From the NCBI RefSeq assembly GCF_001528745.1, contig NZ_BCNS01000201.1, forward strand, positions 1 to 42,114: 42,114 nt of DNA. Reading direction: 5' to 3'. Positions within the stretch are counted from its first letter, which is position 1. Each line of letters opens with the position of its first letter. The DNA is from Marinobacterium profundum. GTDB taxonomy: Bacteria > Pseudomonadota > Gammaproteobacteria > Pseudomonadales > Balneatricaceae. The notes beneath the pieces are model-generated. The model was not told the origin of the DNA. It made no database searches and saw only the letters and a list, made by a program, of their open reading frames with translations. Below, piece by piece: positions 15,669 to 25,397 of the stretch. A program made the translations under genes and the position numbers.

Positions 15669-16570
15669 AGTTGGCAATTCTTTCCCGCAATGCGCAGCTG
15701 TACTCGACCCGTCGCATGGTTGAGGCTGCCAAGGCGCGTGGTCATGATGTGCAGGTTGTCGATGTGCTCAAATGCTACATGAATATCAATATGCAGCACC
15801 CCGAGATCCACGTAAAAGGCGAGGTTCTGAGTGATTTTGATGCGGTTATTCCCCGTATCGGCGCCTCTGTTACCTTTTACGGTACGGCAGTGTTGCGCCA
15901 GTTTGAAATGATGGGCACCTATCCGCTGAATGAATCGGTGGCGATTTCCCGCTCCCGTGACAAGCTTCGCTCCATGCAGTTGCTGTCACGCAAGGGCATA
16001 GGCCTGCCGATTACCGGCTTTGCCAACAAACCGTCCGATATCCCGGATCTGGTGGAAATGGTCGGCGGCGCACCCCTGGTGATCAAGCTGCTTGAAGGCA
16101 CCCAGGGTATCGGTGTGGTGCTGGCTGAAACCCGCCAGGCAGCTGAAAGCGTGCTTGAAGCTTTTATGGGGCTCAAGGCATCGGTCATGGTGCAGGAGTA
16201 CATCAAGGAAGCGGGCGGTGCGGATATTCGCTGTTTCGTGATCGGTGACAAGGTGATTGCCGCCATGAAGCGCCAGGCCAAGGCCGGTGAATTCCGCTCC
16301 AACCTGCACCGTGGCGGTGCTGCAAGTTTGGTGCGCCTGACGCCGGAAGAGCGCAGCACGGCCGTGCGCGCGGCCCGTACCATGGGGCTGAACGTGGCAG
16401 GGGTGGATATTTTGCGCTCCAACCACGGCCCACTGGTGATGGAGGTTAACTCTTCACCCGGCCTGGAAGGTATCGAGGCGGCTACCGGCCTTGATGTCGC
16501 TGATCGCATCATTCAGTTCCTCGAAAAGAATGCCAGCAGCCACAAGACCGGCACCCGCGGCAAAGGCTGA
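15665..16570 (+). CDS. rimK: RimK, ribosomal protein S6 glutamate ligase
   Basis: A 301-aa ATP-grasp ligase that adds glutamates to the C-terminus of ribosomal protein S6 (or makes poly-glutamate). Domain order is typical: N-terminal domain 1-95, ATP-grasp lid with [14 protein letters not shown] (about 140-153), and the metal-binding [12 protein letters not shown] (about 260-271). AGGAGCACAGTC precedes the ATG. It shares the ATGA overlap with rimB, so they are one translational unit at the end of the operon that begins at 12791. In pseudomonads the RimABK system changes ribosome composition and global translation; whether c-di-GMP enters here is unknown. Confidence 0.93.
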   Translation: MKLAILSRNAQLYSTRRMVEAAKARGHDVQVVDVLKCYMNINMQHPEIHVKGEVLSDFDAVIPRIGASVTFYGTAVLRQFEMMGTYPLNESVAISRSRDKLRSMQLLSRKGIGLPITGFANKPSDIPDLVEMVGGAPLVIKLLEGTQGIGVVLAETRQAAESVLEAFMGLKASVMVQEYIKEAGGADIRCFVIGDKVIAAMKRQAKAGEFRSNLHRGGAASLVRLTPEERSTAVRAARTMGLNVAGVDILRSNHGPLVMEVNSSPGLEGIEAATGLDVADRIIQFLEKNASSHKTGTRGKG

Positions 16571-16578
16571 GCCTGACG

Positions 16579-16613
16579 GCGAGGTGCGAGGTGCGAGGTG
16601 CGAGGTGCGAGGT
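16579..16613 (+). repeat. Five tandem copies of GCGAGGT
   Basis: A perfect 7-bp microrepeat (five units) right after rimK, followed by degenerate GCGAGGGGCGAGG-like sequence to about 16645. It is prone to slippage. No coding role. Confidence 0.9.
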
Positions 16614-16723
16614 AAAGAGAAAGGGGCGAGCGGCGAGGGGCGAGGATAAAGCGGCAAGCAAACCTATGATCTAATGCAGTGGTGCTGATTGGGCGCCGCG
16701 GCACTTTCTTCCGGCTATTCAAA

Positions 16724-16765
16724 AAAAAGCCCCGGTTGACCTTCATAAGGTAACCGGGGCTTTTT
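16724..16765. terminator. Bidirectional intrinsic terminator
   Basis: AAAAAGCCCCGGTT (16724-16737) pairs with AACCGGGGCTTTTT (16752-16765). T-runs on both strands fit termination of the rimK operon and of the convergent GNAT/C39 gene. Confidence 0.88.
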
Positions 16766-16840
16766 GTTATGGGCGCTGCGCAGGCGGTTGTGCGTTTCTG
16801 ATGCCAGCAGGTTGTCGGAGTTTTGTCTGGCGCAGTGCGT

Positions 16841-17953
16841 TCAGGTTTTGCGTCGGCTCAGGGCCAGGGTGCTTTTGAGGCGCGAACGGCCAAAGGCGGC
16901 CATCGCCAGAAATTCATTCACTTCCACCGGCACGTCTATGTAGTCGGTCTGGCTTTGCCATTCGTCGCGGTCGTGATCCGGGTCTGTCAGATAAACGAAG
17001 CGCTCATCGGCGGCGGTAATGATAATCCAGTGGGGCGCCTTGTTGCGGTTGAGCCGCCAGGTGCTGATCAGGCTGATAAGCACATCGCCGTTTTGAATAT
17101 GCTGTTGCAGCTGTGCCAGGGTCATTTCCCGTTCGTGGATCTCGACGCCGGTTTCGGTGAGTTGTTCGATAAAGTCTTCATGGGCCAGAGCTATGACCTG
17201 TTTCTTCTCAGGATTGCGCACGCTGTCGATAAAGGGCACTTGAGTCGTGTTGCAATACAGTCGTACGTCGAAGCCTCGGCGCCAGGCGCTCAGCGCCAGG
17301 CCCTGGGGTGAGCAGCCGCCGTGGCCTGCGGTCATGAAGATGGTGGTGGATTCGCGCCAGATCTGCAGTTCTTCCCGGCGGCTCATGGCGTATTCGGGAA
17401 TCAGGGCGTGCATGCCCATCATCAGGCTGGCGGGGCCGCAGGTAAAGGGCGTAGTCTGCTCGTAAAAGGCCGTGCGGATCTGTTCACCGTTAGGTACGCG
17501 GCGGCGAATTGGTTTTTCCATCTTTTGGGCACTGGAGCCGTCTTCGTAATAAGCCTCGATGGTGCCTATGGGCTGGTAGCCGCTCTGCCGGTACAGGGCG
17601 ATGGCGCTCTGATTGCCGACATTGACCTCCAGGCGCATGAAAATACACAGCTGCTCGCGGGCGGTTTTCTCGGCGTCCTGCAGCAATTGCCGGGCGATGC
17701 CGCGGCCACGCATCTGCGGCAGTACCGCCAGCGAATAGAGCCGCGCCAGATGCGTGCCCTTGCGGTATAGCACCAGCGTATAGCCAGCAATTTCGTCGTC
17801 ACTAAAGGCCATCAGCAGACTGGCATGGCCGTGCTTGATCAGGCGCTGGAAGCTGCGGCGCGACAGCTTGTCGCCGCTGAAGCACTGCTGTTCGATGTCG
17901 AGCAGGGTGTCGATGTCGGCGGAGGTTGCCGGGCGCGTGCTCAGGGTGTTCAA
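16841..17953 (-). CDS. GNAT acetyltransferase fused to C39-like peptidase
   Basis: A two-domain protein. The N-terminal GNAT domain (about residues 6-146) has the RimI-like acetyl-CoA loop LPQMRGRGIARQLL and VNVGNQSAIALYRQSGY. The C-terminal papain-like C39-type peptidase has TTPFTCGPASLM with catalytic C172, H308 (APHWIII) and D324 (YLTDPDHD). The start is uncertain: no ATG exists after 18085, and the frame between 18085 and 17954 looks noncoding; TTG 17953 (LNTLSTRPATSAD) gives a clean domain start and leaves 171 bp for divergent promoters. Fusions of this kind are found almost always beside RLAN-type ATP-grasp ligases, as here. The pair is predicted to make or trim a modified peptide or protein tail. 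Product and target are unknown. Confidence 0.88.
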   Translation of the reverse strand: MNTLSTRPATSADIDTLLDIEQQCFSGDKLSRRSFQRLIKHGHASLLMAFSDDEIAGYTLVLYRKGTHLARLYSLAVLPQMRGRGIARQLLQDAEKTAREQLCIFMRLEVNVGNQSAIALYRQSGYQPIGTIEAYYEDGSSAQKMEKPIRRRVPNGEQIRTAFYEQTTPFTCGPASLMMGMHALIPEYAMSRREELQIWRESTTIFMTAGHGGCSPQGLALSAWRRGFDVRLYCNTTQVPFIDSVRNPEKKQVIALAHEDFIEQLTETGVEIHEREMTLAQLQQHIQNGDVLISLISTWRLNRNKAPHWIIITAADERFVYLTDPDHDRDEWQSQTDYIDVPVEVNEFLAMAAFGRSRLKSTLALSRRKT

Positions 17954-18124
17954 GCTGTTTTTTGTCCGTACAGGCCAGAGGGATAGGGCGATATTACCAC
18001 CGGGATCCGGCACAGGTATCAGTACTGTACTAAATTTATCGGCGTGCCCGCCAAACCCTTGTACCGGCGGCCACAGGGCGCGCATAATCGCGAAAATTCA
18101 CCCCCTGCCGGAACTGCCAGATCG

Positions 18125-19603
18125 ATGCCTTCCTCTTTTTACGTTGTGGTCGATGACCTGGGTGACTGGGCGCCCTATTACCCCAGTAAAGATGTCATAT
18201 CCTTTGATCAGTACCTGGCGCTGGCGGACACGCTGCGGGCTGGGCGTGTGCGTATCCTTAACTGTTGTCGCAACAGTCGGGCGCTGGGTCGTGGGTACTA
18301 CTGCTCGTTGCTGGCGGAGGCGCGTGATCACCACGTGATTCCCTCGGTGCGGGTGATCAACGATCTGCGTCGCAAGTCGCTGTACAGCCTGCAGCTGGAT
18401 GGTCTGGAGAGCACTCTGGATAGTCTGGCGGGCCGCATTTCGAGTGATCAGTCCAATATCGAGCTGCGCATCTTCTTTGGTGAAGTGTTGATGAGCGAGC
18501 TTTCGCCCATCGCCAAGCAACTGTTCGAGCGCTTCCCGTGCCCGGTGCTGGAGGTACGCCTGAAGCGGGGCAAGGTCTGGCAGGTGGATAGTATTCGTCA
18601 GATCTCGGTGCGTGATATCAAGCTCGAAAGCGAGCAGGAACTGTTTGCCGCGGCGCTGGAGCGCTTCAGCAACCGCATGTGGCGCAAACCCCGCGCGCGC
18701 AAGCGCTACCGCTTTGATCTGGCCATGCTGGTGGATCCGGATGAAGCACTGCCGCCAAGTGACAAGGATGCCATCAAGCATTTTATCGACAGCGGTCGTC
18801 AGCTGGGCATCAACGTGGAGTTGATCGGCAAGCGGGATCTGATGCGTCTGCCCGAATACGATGGGCTCTTTATCCGCGAAACCACCGCCATTGATCACCA
18901 TACCTATCGTTTTGCCAAGAAAGCCGAAGCCGAAGGTCTGGTGGTGCTGGATGATCCGACCTCGATACTGCGCTGTACCAACAAGGTCTATCTGGCGGAG
19001 TTGCTGCGCATCAACAAGATCGCCACCCCTGGCACACGTATTGTCAGCAATACCGACAAAGACACGCTGGATGAAATGATCGAAGCGCTGGGCTTCCCGA
19101 TCGTGCTGAAAATTCCTGATGGGGCCTTTTCCCGTGGCATGTGCAAGGCGGAAACGCGTCAGGAGTTGGTGGCCGGGCTGAAGGAACTGTTACAAAGTTC
19201 GTCTCTGGTGCTGGCGCAGGAGTTCCTGTACACCGATTACGACTGGCGTATTGGCGTGCTAAACAACAAGCCGCTGTTTGCCTGTCGTTACTATATGGTG
19301 AAGAACCACTGGCAGATCTATCGTCACGGTAGCAGCGGAGCCGTGGATTCCGGTGGCTTCGATACGTTACCGACTTACGAGGTGCCGCCGGCGGTGCTGG
19401 CAGCGGCGCTGAAGGCGACGCGCCTGATCGGCGACGGTCTCTATGGCGTGGATCTGAAGCAGAGTGGCGATCGGGTAGTGGTGATTGAGGTTAACGACAA
19501 CCCCAATGTTGACGAAGGTGTGGAAGATCTTTTTCTGGGTGCTGCGCTCTACCATGAAATTATGGCCGAGTTTCTGCGTCGAATGGAGCTGAATCGTCGC
19601 TAA
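18125..19603 (+). CDS. RimK-like ATP-grasp ligase with RLAN N-terminal domain
   Basis: A 492-aa protein with an N-terminal RLAN-type domain (about 1-165, FYVVVDDLGDWAPYYPS) and a RimK-like ATP-grasp module (about 200-490). NKVYLAELL starts the ATP-grasp region, VLKIPDGAFSRG is the lid/phosphate loop, and VIEVNDNPNVDEGVED holds the metal ligands. Such ligases join an amino acid to a carboxylate through an acyl-phosphate. ATG 18125 is chosen as the start of the conserved domain; the frame is open to 18044. The gene is divergent from the GNAT/C39 gene and only about 2 kb from rimBK, yet it is not a rimK duplicate: it is longer and has an unrelated N-terminus. Substrate unknown. Confidence 0.9.
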   Translation: MPSSFYVVVDDLGDWAPYYPSKDVISFDQYLALADTLRAGRVRILNCCRNSRALGRGYYCSLLAEARDHHVIPSVRVINDLRRKSLYSLQLDGLESTLDSLAGRISSDQSNIELRIFFGEVLMSELSPIAKQLFERFPCPVLEVRLKRGKVWQVDSIRQISVRDIKLESEQELFAAALERFSNRMWRKPRARKRYRFDLAMLVDPDEALPPSDKDAIKHFIDSGRQLGINVELIGKRDLMRLPEYDGLFIRETTAIDHHTYRFAKKAEAEGLVVLDDPTSILRCTNKVYLAELLRINKIATPGTRIVSNTDKDTLDEMIEALGFPIVLKIPDGAFSRGMCKAETRQELVAGLKELLQSSSLVLAQEFLYTDYDWRIGVLNNKPLFACRYYMVKNHWQIYRHGSSGAVDSGGFDTLPTYEVPPAVLAAALKATRLIGDGLYGVDLKQSGDRVVVIEVNDNPNVDEGVEDLFLGAALYHEIMAEFLRRMELNRR

Positions 19604-19711
19604 TCCGGTGCTGTGATCATTAACGGGTGTCGCATCGCTGCAGGACAAGCAGCGGGGCGGTGCCCGTTTTTGTATCCCGGGCTGGTTGATCTGCCCGAAA
19701 ATCAGGCACAA

Positions 19712-19745
19712 AAAAACCGGCGCCTCTAAAGGATCGCCGGTTTTT
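19712..19745. terminator. Bidirectional intrinsic terminator
   Basis: AAAAACCGGCG (19712-19722) pairs with CGCCGGTTTTT (19735-19745); it serves the ATP-grasp gene and the convergent cold-shock gene. Confidence 0.85.
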
Positions 19746-19762
19746 CGCGTGTCAGAAACGTC

Positions 19763-19966
19763 TTAAACGACGCTGACGTTCTCTGCCTGAGGACCTTTCT
19801 GGCCCTGAGTCACGTCGAACTGTACTTTCTGGCCTTCGGTCAGGGTACGGAAGCCGTCGCCAGTGATAGCGCGGAAATGAACGAATACGTCCGGGCCGCT
19901 ATCCTGAGCAATGAAACCGTAACCTTTTTCTTCGTTGAACCACTTAACAGTGCCGGTAGTGGACAT
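19763..19966 (-). CDS. Cold-shock domain protein (CspA family)
   Basis: A 67-aa single-stranded nucleic-acid-binding OB-fold protein. The RNP1-like KGYGFIA (15-21) and RNP2-like VFVHF (27-31) motifs are intact. Start ATG 19966 follows GGAG; the frame stays open to 20032 but the family begins at [10 protein letters not shown]. Acts as an RNA chaperone. A promoter candidate 180 bp upstream implies a long 5' leader, typical of cold-induced csp mRNAs. Confidence 0.95.
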   Translation of the reverse strand: MSTTGTVKWFNEEKGYGFIAQDSGPDVFVHFRAITGDGFRTLTEGQKVQFDVTQGQKGPQAENVSVV

Positions 19967-20146
19967 TGTTGAACTCCATAAGGATTTTGTTTTACGTAAA
20001 GCCTGGCAGTATCGAAAAACGACAGCCACCAAGGCGGGTCTGGCTGAGAAATGCAGGAATTCCGTTATGAAGATCAGAACGAGGTACTACTAACAGGAGC
20101 ATCGTGCGTTGACATCAAACTGGAGCTGTATTTCAAGCTTGATAGG

Positions 20147-20174
20147 AGGATAGCGAATTCTAGGGGGAAGTCAA
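20147..20174 (-). promoter_or_regulatory. Promoter of the cold-shock gene, long 5' leader
   Basis: On the minus strand TTGACT (20174-20169), 16 bp, TATCCT (20152-20147). Transcription would start near 20140, giving a leader of about 175 nt before the ATG at 19966. Long leaders that refold in the cold are known for cspA-type genes. Sequence-based prediction only. Confidence 0.55.
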
Positions 20175-20453
20175 CTGCATTTGCGGGCCTGGCGAGGATA
20201 TTTTCGGATGCTGCAAAAATGATTTGTTCGGGGCCATTTCGCTGTTGCAATGCGAGCGAAAATCGCCATAGCAGCAGGCTCGGGTGGTTGCGCGGCGGTG
20301 CTGGGTGCTTTGCCAGAAATCCTCTTTTCGCAGTGCAGTTGTGATGTGCTGCAAGCTGCGCCGCTTTGGCGTGCTCGGTAAGGCCTTGTGGCGATGGATT
20401 AATCTACCCCCAGAGGGGAGTTGTCCTGGTACGGTCATTGCAGCAGAATATTC

Positions 20454-20609
20454 TATTAACCCAGCGGGTTATTACATGAAGCAGGGATGCTTCAGCATTG
20501 GGTCTTAGGTTGAAGCGAGGGCCCAATTCGAACGCCATCTCTTCGCCCCAGGAAGGCCAGCATGCCCACGCACCTGCGCCCATTCTTTTAGGCTAAAGAG
20601 CTATGGCGT
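20454..20609 (-). mobile_element. Fragment related to the MITE at 199-352, inverted
   Basis: From TA at 20454-20455, TTAACCCAGCGGGTTATTAC and the following hairpin (TGAAGCA/TGCTTCA) match the reverse complement of 313-352 with only two or three differences. Further on the sequence diverges, but hairpins remain in the same order: ATTGGG (20497-20502)/CCCAAT (20522-20527), then ACGCCATCTCTT (20532-20543) with AAGAG...ATGGCGT (to 20609). The second terminal repeat is not visible. The remaining gene-free sequence, 20175-20453 and 20610-20829, shows nothing else I can name. Confidence 0.6.
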
Positions 20610-20829
20610 GACCGCAAACACGCGTCCATGCGTATGCGGCATACGATCGCCATGGATGGCGGGAATGCAGAAAATGCAGGAGCATTTTTCTGTCGTACAT
20701 CCTGTACATAACGGGCAAGCAGGGCGGGAACCTGTTTGCCCGAGAGTTTGATAAGTAGCGTGGCAGGGGTCTTCTGTCGCATTCTGCGGTAACACGCCAG
20801 GCCGGAGCCTGTCGTTTGAGAGCGACACT

Positions 20830-22098
20830 ATGTATACACATCCCTTGCGTGACCAGATTATTGCCGAGGTACATGCCCGGCCGTTTCAGCAGATTAGTGC
20901 GCCTCTGGCGCTGTTGCAGGTCGCCATCCTGCACGATGGTGAACCCCAGGGTGCCGTCGAACGCAAGGTGCGTGAGCTCGCAACGCAAGAAGGTTTCGAG
21001 CTTGAAACCGGTGCTTGCGGATTTTTCTTTTGCCGCCAGGGGCAGCGTGCCTTGCGCTACGAGCCCCATAGCGAGTTTTACAGCCTGACGTTCTACCGCT
21101 TTGGCGAAACCGAAGCACCGGAGCTGCCAGAAGGCTGGAGCGAGCAGTTACCCGGCGCCTTCCTGTGTGGCGTGGAAGTGCTGTTTCGCAGCGAGGCGGC
21201 GGATTTTGAGGGTTGGGCGGAGGCCCACTTCAACGCGGGTCATCCTGGGGCTTCGCAGATCAATGGCTCCGATGTCATGGGGCATGCGGCAGCGCTGCGC
21301 ACCAACTTTCGTGTATGCAGTGACAATGGCTACAATCGTGTGCTGGTGCAGGACAAAGGCGGCATGACGCTGTTCCAGGCCGGGCGTCTGTTGCAGCGTA
21401 TCTGTGAAATCGAAACCTACCGTCATATGGCGCTGCTGGCGTTGCCGTTGGCACTGGAGACCATGCCGATGGTGTCGGTGCTTGATCAGCAGTTGGCTGA
21501 TGTTGTTGAGCGTATCGCCGAGCCTGACAGCGATGCAGCTTTGCTGTTGCAGGAGCTGATGGCGCTAGCGGCCAGGGTGGAGGGGTTGTCGGCTCACACT
21601 GCCAATCGCTTTTCGGCCACTGAGGCGTATTTTGCCCTGGTGGACAGGCGTATTGCCGAATTGCGCGAGTCGCGTGTCGAGGGTCTGCAAACGGTGGAGC
21701 AGTTCATGGAGCGGCGGCTTGATCCGGCCCACCGTACCTGTCGCTCAACGGGCGAGCGTATTGAGCGGCTGTCGCAACGCATAGGTCGTTCTACCGATCT
21801 CATTCGCTCCCAGGTCGACCTGTCGATCGAAAATCAAAATCGTGATCTGCTGCGCGGAATCAACCACCGTGCCCGCAGCCAGCTGCGACTGCAGGCCAAG
21901 CTCGAAAGCTTTACCGTAATAGTGGTGACCTACTATGCCTTCGATCTGATCGACCGCACGCTGCGCAATGTGGTGGTGGACGAGGCGCTGGAAACCCGAG
22001 CCAGCTTTTTGCTCAGCGCATCGGTGCCATTGATCGCGCTAGGCTTGTTTTGGTACGTACGCAAGATGCTTAAGGGCTACGACAAGGATGAGGAATAG
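20830..22098 (+). CDS. DUF3422 family membrane protein
   Basis: A 422-aa protein covering the whole DUF3422 family. It opens with HPLRDQIIAEVHARPF (4-19), the family hallmark, has long predicted coiled-coil helices at about 225-360 (RVEGLSAHTANRFSATEAYF; QRIGRSTDLIRSQVDLSIE), and ends with a hydrophobic C-terminal segment (about 365-415) holding one or two membrane helices and a charged tail. The overall layout (globular domain, coiled coil, C-terminal membrane helices) recalls CorA-like stalks, but no GMN motif is present. Function unknown. It starts at ATG 20830; it is alone between the MITE fragment and the convergent fghA. Confidence 0.87.
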   Translation: MYTHPLRDQIIAEVHARPFQQISAPLALLQVAILHDGEPQGAVERKVRELATQEGFELETGACGFFFCRQGQRALRYEPHSEFYSLTFYRFGETEAPELPEGWSEQLPGAFLCGVEVLFRSEAADFEGWAEAHFNAGHPGASQINGSDVMGHAAALRTNFRVCSDNGYNRVLVQDKGGMTLFQAGRLLQRICEIETYRHMALLALPLALETMPMVSVLDQQLADVVERIAEPDSDAALLLQELMALAARVEGLSAHTANRFSATEAYFALVDRRIAELRESRVEGLQTVEQFMERRLDPAHRTCRSTGERIERLSQRIGRSTDLIRSQVDLSIENQNRDLLRGINHRARSQLRLQAKLESFTVIVVTYYAFDLIDRTLRNVVVDEALETRASFLLSASVPLIALGLFWYVRKMLKGYDKDEE

Positions 22099-22180
22099 TG
22101 CGCGGTCTGAGCTTTCAAATGAGGTTTTTTATGAAGGTTGAGAGGGCTTTCAGGCACTTTGCAGGTGCTTCCAGATAAAG

Positions 22181-22210
22181 CGCCGGGCGCTCGGAAGCGG
22201 GCGCCCGGCG
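22181..22210. terminator. GC-rich hairpin between convergent genes
   Basis: CGCCGGGCGC (22181-22190) pairs perfectly with GCGCCCGGCG (22201-22210). Only TGTTGTT follows on the plus strand, so it is a weak intrinsic terminator at best. It lies between the DUF3422 gene and fghA. Confidence 0.5.
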
Positions 22211-22226
22211 TGTTGTTCTAACTGGC

Positions 22227-23072
22227 TCAGGCGTTGTTCAGTGCCTTGGCATGAAAGCGCAGGTGATCTTCGATAAAGCTCGAGATGAAGAAATAGCTGT
22301 GGTCATAGCCCGGCTGCATACGCAGTTCCAGTGCATGGCCGCTGGCATCGCAGGCGGCTTGCAGCGCCTCGGGTTTGAGCTGGTCGGCAAGGAAGTTGTC
22401 GGCACCGCCCTGGTCGATCAAAAGGGGCAGGCGTTCTGTCAGCTCGCTGCGAATCAGGGCGCAGGCATCGTAGGCCGCCCAGGTGCTGCGATCGTTGCCC
22501 AGGTAGCCGCCCAGGGCTTTCTCGCCCCAGGGGCACTGGCTTGGGTTGCTGATAGGTGCAAAGGCGGATACCGAACAGTACACGCCTGGGTTTTTCAGGG
22601 CGCTGATCAGGGCGCCGTGGCCGCCCATGGAGTGGCCGCTGATGCTGCGTTTGCCTGTGACCGGGAACTGTTCTTCAATCAGAGCCGGTAGCTCGATATT
22701 GACGTAGTCGTACATGCGGTAATGGCTGGCCCAGGGCTGCTCGGTGGCGTTAACGTAGAAACCTGCGCCGCTGCCAAAATCATAGCTGTCATGCTCGCCC
22801 GGCATGTCGAAGCCGCGGGGGCTGGTGTCAGGGCATACCAGTACCAGGCCAAGTTCTGCGGCGACACGCAGGGCGCCAGCTTTCTGGGTGAAATTTTCAT
22901 CGGTGCAGGTCAGTCCCGAGAGCCAGTACAGGCTGTGGCAGGGTGCACTGAGGGTTTGATCAGGCAGGTAGATGGCGAAAACCATATCGCAATCAAGACT
23001 GGTGGATCTGTGGCTATAGCGTTCGAGCCAGCCGTCGAAAGCTCTATTACGGGAAAGGCGTTCCAGACTCAT
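22227..23072 (-). CDS. fghA: S-formylglutathione hydrolase
   Basis: A 281-aa alpha/beta hydrolase of the esterase D family that splits S-formylglutathione into formate and glutathione, the second step of glutathione-dependent formaldehyde oxidation. The nucleophile elbow GHSMGGHG (146-153) has S148; D225 (GGADNFL) and H258 (GYDHSYFF) complete the triad; [12 protein letters not shown] (50-61) is the family signature. It is 106 bp downstream of adhC in the same direction, with a hairpin between that may reduce its transcription. Length is standard. Confidence 0.95.
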   Translation of the reverse strand: MSLERLSRNRAFDGWLERYSHRSTSLDCDMVFAIYLPDQTLSAPCHSLYWLSGLTCTDENFTQKAGALRVAAELGLVLVCPDTSPRGFDMPGEHDSYDFGSGAGFYVNATEQPWASHYRMYDYVNIELPALIEEQFPVTGKRSISGHSMGGHGALISALKNPGVYCSVSAFAPISNPSQCPWGEKALGGYLGNDRSTWAAYDACALIRSELTERLPLLIDQGGADNFLADQLKPEALQAACDASGHALELRMQPGYDHSYFFISSFIEDHLRFHAKALNNA

Positions 23073-23131
23073 GGTGACGTATCCGGTTTAGAAGGTGGAA
23101 GGGCGGTGACAGAGTGCCCGCGATGCAGCAA

Positions 23132-23151
23132 AAAGGGCCTTCAGGCCCTTT
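23132..23151 (-). terminator. Possible attenuator between adhC and fghA
   Basis: Minus strand AAAGGGCC-TGAA-GGCCCTTT followed by TTGC: an 8-bp stem with a tetraloop and a short U-run, inside the adhC-fghA gap. It could terminate a fraction of transcripts or stabilise the adhC mRNA end. Confidence 0.5.
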
Positions 23152-23178
23152 GCGTGCGCGTGCCTTGTTCAGACAGAA

Positions 23179-24309
<1,131 letters not shown>

Positions 24310-24561
24310 TTAGAGGATCTTGAGTTCTGTACCTGAACCTGGGCCTGAGACTTTGCCAAAGTTATGTTGCACCTGAGTACAAGGTGGCGCCGGGTGTGCC
24401 CTGGACGGCGGTAACAGCATTGTGATGGGCTCAGTTTATCGGCTGCCAGGGTCAAGGTTAAGCCTTCTTCTTACATAACATTGTTGCTCAGCTGCAATAA
24501 TGCGATTTTGACTGGCGGGTATTAGGGCCTGCTGCCGCCGCAGGCCTTGGGCTGACAAGAG

Positions 24562-25179
24562 TCAGGCGCGCAAGGTCAGAGGACGTGCGCGGGCGAGAAA
24601 TCCCAGAATGTCACGTCGGCTGATCACGCCGCTGAGCTGGTCCCTGCTGTCGACGACCGCCAGGGCATTGATATCCCGCTCCAGCATCAGCAGCGCAGCC
24701 TGACGAATGTCTTCGGTTTCACTAACGGCGATCATGGGTTGCTGCATCAGTTCGGTGATGGGGCTGCCACTGACAAAGCTGACCTTGCCATTGCGAACCA
24801 TCAGGCACTTGAGTACTTCGGTGCGAGTCAGCATGCCCACCATTTGCAACGGCGGGGCCATGACGACTAATTGGGCGATGTTGTGCCGTTGCATCAGTTG
24901 CCAGGCATCACCCAGATTCTGCAGGGTGGTAATGCTGATCGGCTTGCGTGACATCAGGCTGGCGACAGTGCTGGATGCCTGATCCTCCGTGCCTTGCTGC
25001 GGCTGGGTGCCGAGTGCCGAGTTGCGGTAAAAACGCGTTGGATCCGGCCGTGCTGCGGCCGGTGCGTTTTGCGCCGTTGTACCGGGTTGTGCTGTTGAAC
25101 GGGGCGCGCCCAGGTGTTGCCTGAGCTGGTCCGAGTTCCCTTCGAATACAGGCCCCGTCGACGAGAAGAGTTTAAACAC
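24562..25179 (-). CDS. CBS-domain protein
   Basis: A 205-aa protein with a paired CBS (Bateman) module in its C-terminal two thirds: first repeat about 75-130 (LMSRKPISITTLQNLGDAWQ), second about 140-200 (ITELMQQPMIAVSETEDI, ending GVISRRDILGFLAR). The N-terminal 70 residues are Gln/Pro/Ala-rich and probably disordered. CBS pairs bind adenine nucleotides and gate attached partners; here no catalytic partner is fused. The start is GTG 25179 after GGAGGTG. It is divergent from the peroxiredoxin gene; the 218-bp gap must hold both promoters. Confidence 0.85.
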   Translation of the reverse strand: MFKLFSSTGPVFEGNSDQLRQHLGAPRSTAQPGTTAQNAPAAARPDPTRFYRNSALGTQPQQGTEDQASSTVASLMSRKPISITTLQNLGDAWQLMQRHNIAQLVVMAPPLQMVGMLTRTEVLKCLMVRNGKVSFVSGSPITELMQQPMIAVSETEDIRQAALLMLERDINALAVVDSRDQLSGVISRRDILGFLARARPLTLRA

Positions 25180-25397
25180 GCTTCACCTCCGACAGATGTT
25201 GCCTTGCTGGCAACCTGTAACTCCCTAAGACTAGACCATGCCTGTAGGGGGTCTGGCAAGGGGAGGGCGGGTGAGGGCGGTGTGTCTGATTCGGTGCGGC
25301 GCAGTGTTCGTACAGGCGGTGAGTGGCTACACTGCGGCGTGAGTTTGATCCAGGCGCAATCGTGCGTCTATCCAGCTTTGGCAACAGGAGCATGCAA

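Noticed and set aside
20830-22098. DUF3422 protein as a CorA-type transporter
   Set aside because: The coiled coil plus C-terminal membrane helix layout is similar, but there is no GxN pore motif and the N-terminus is the DUF3422 hallmark.
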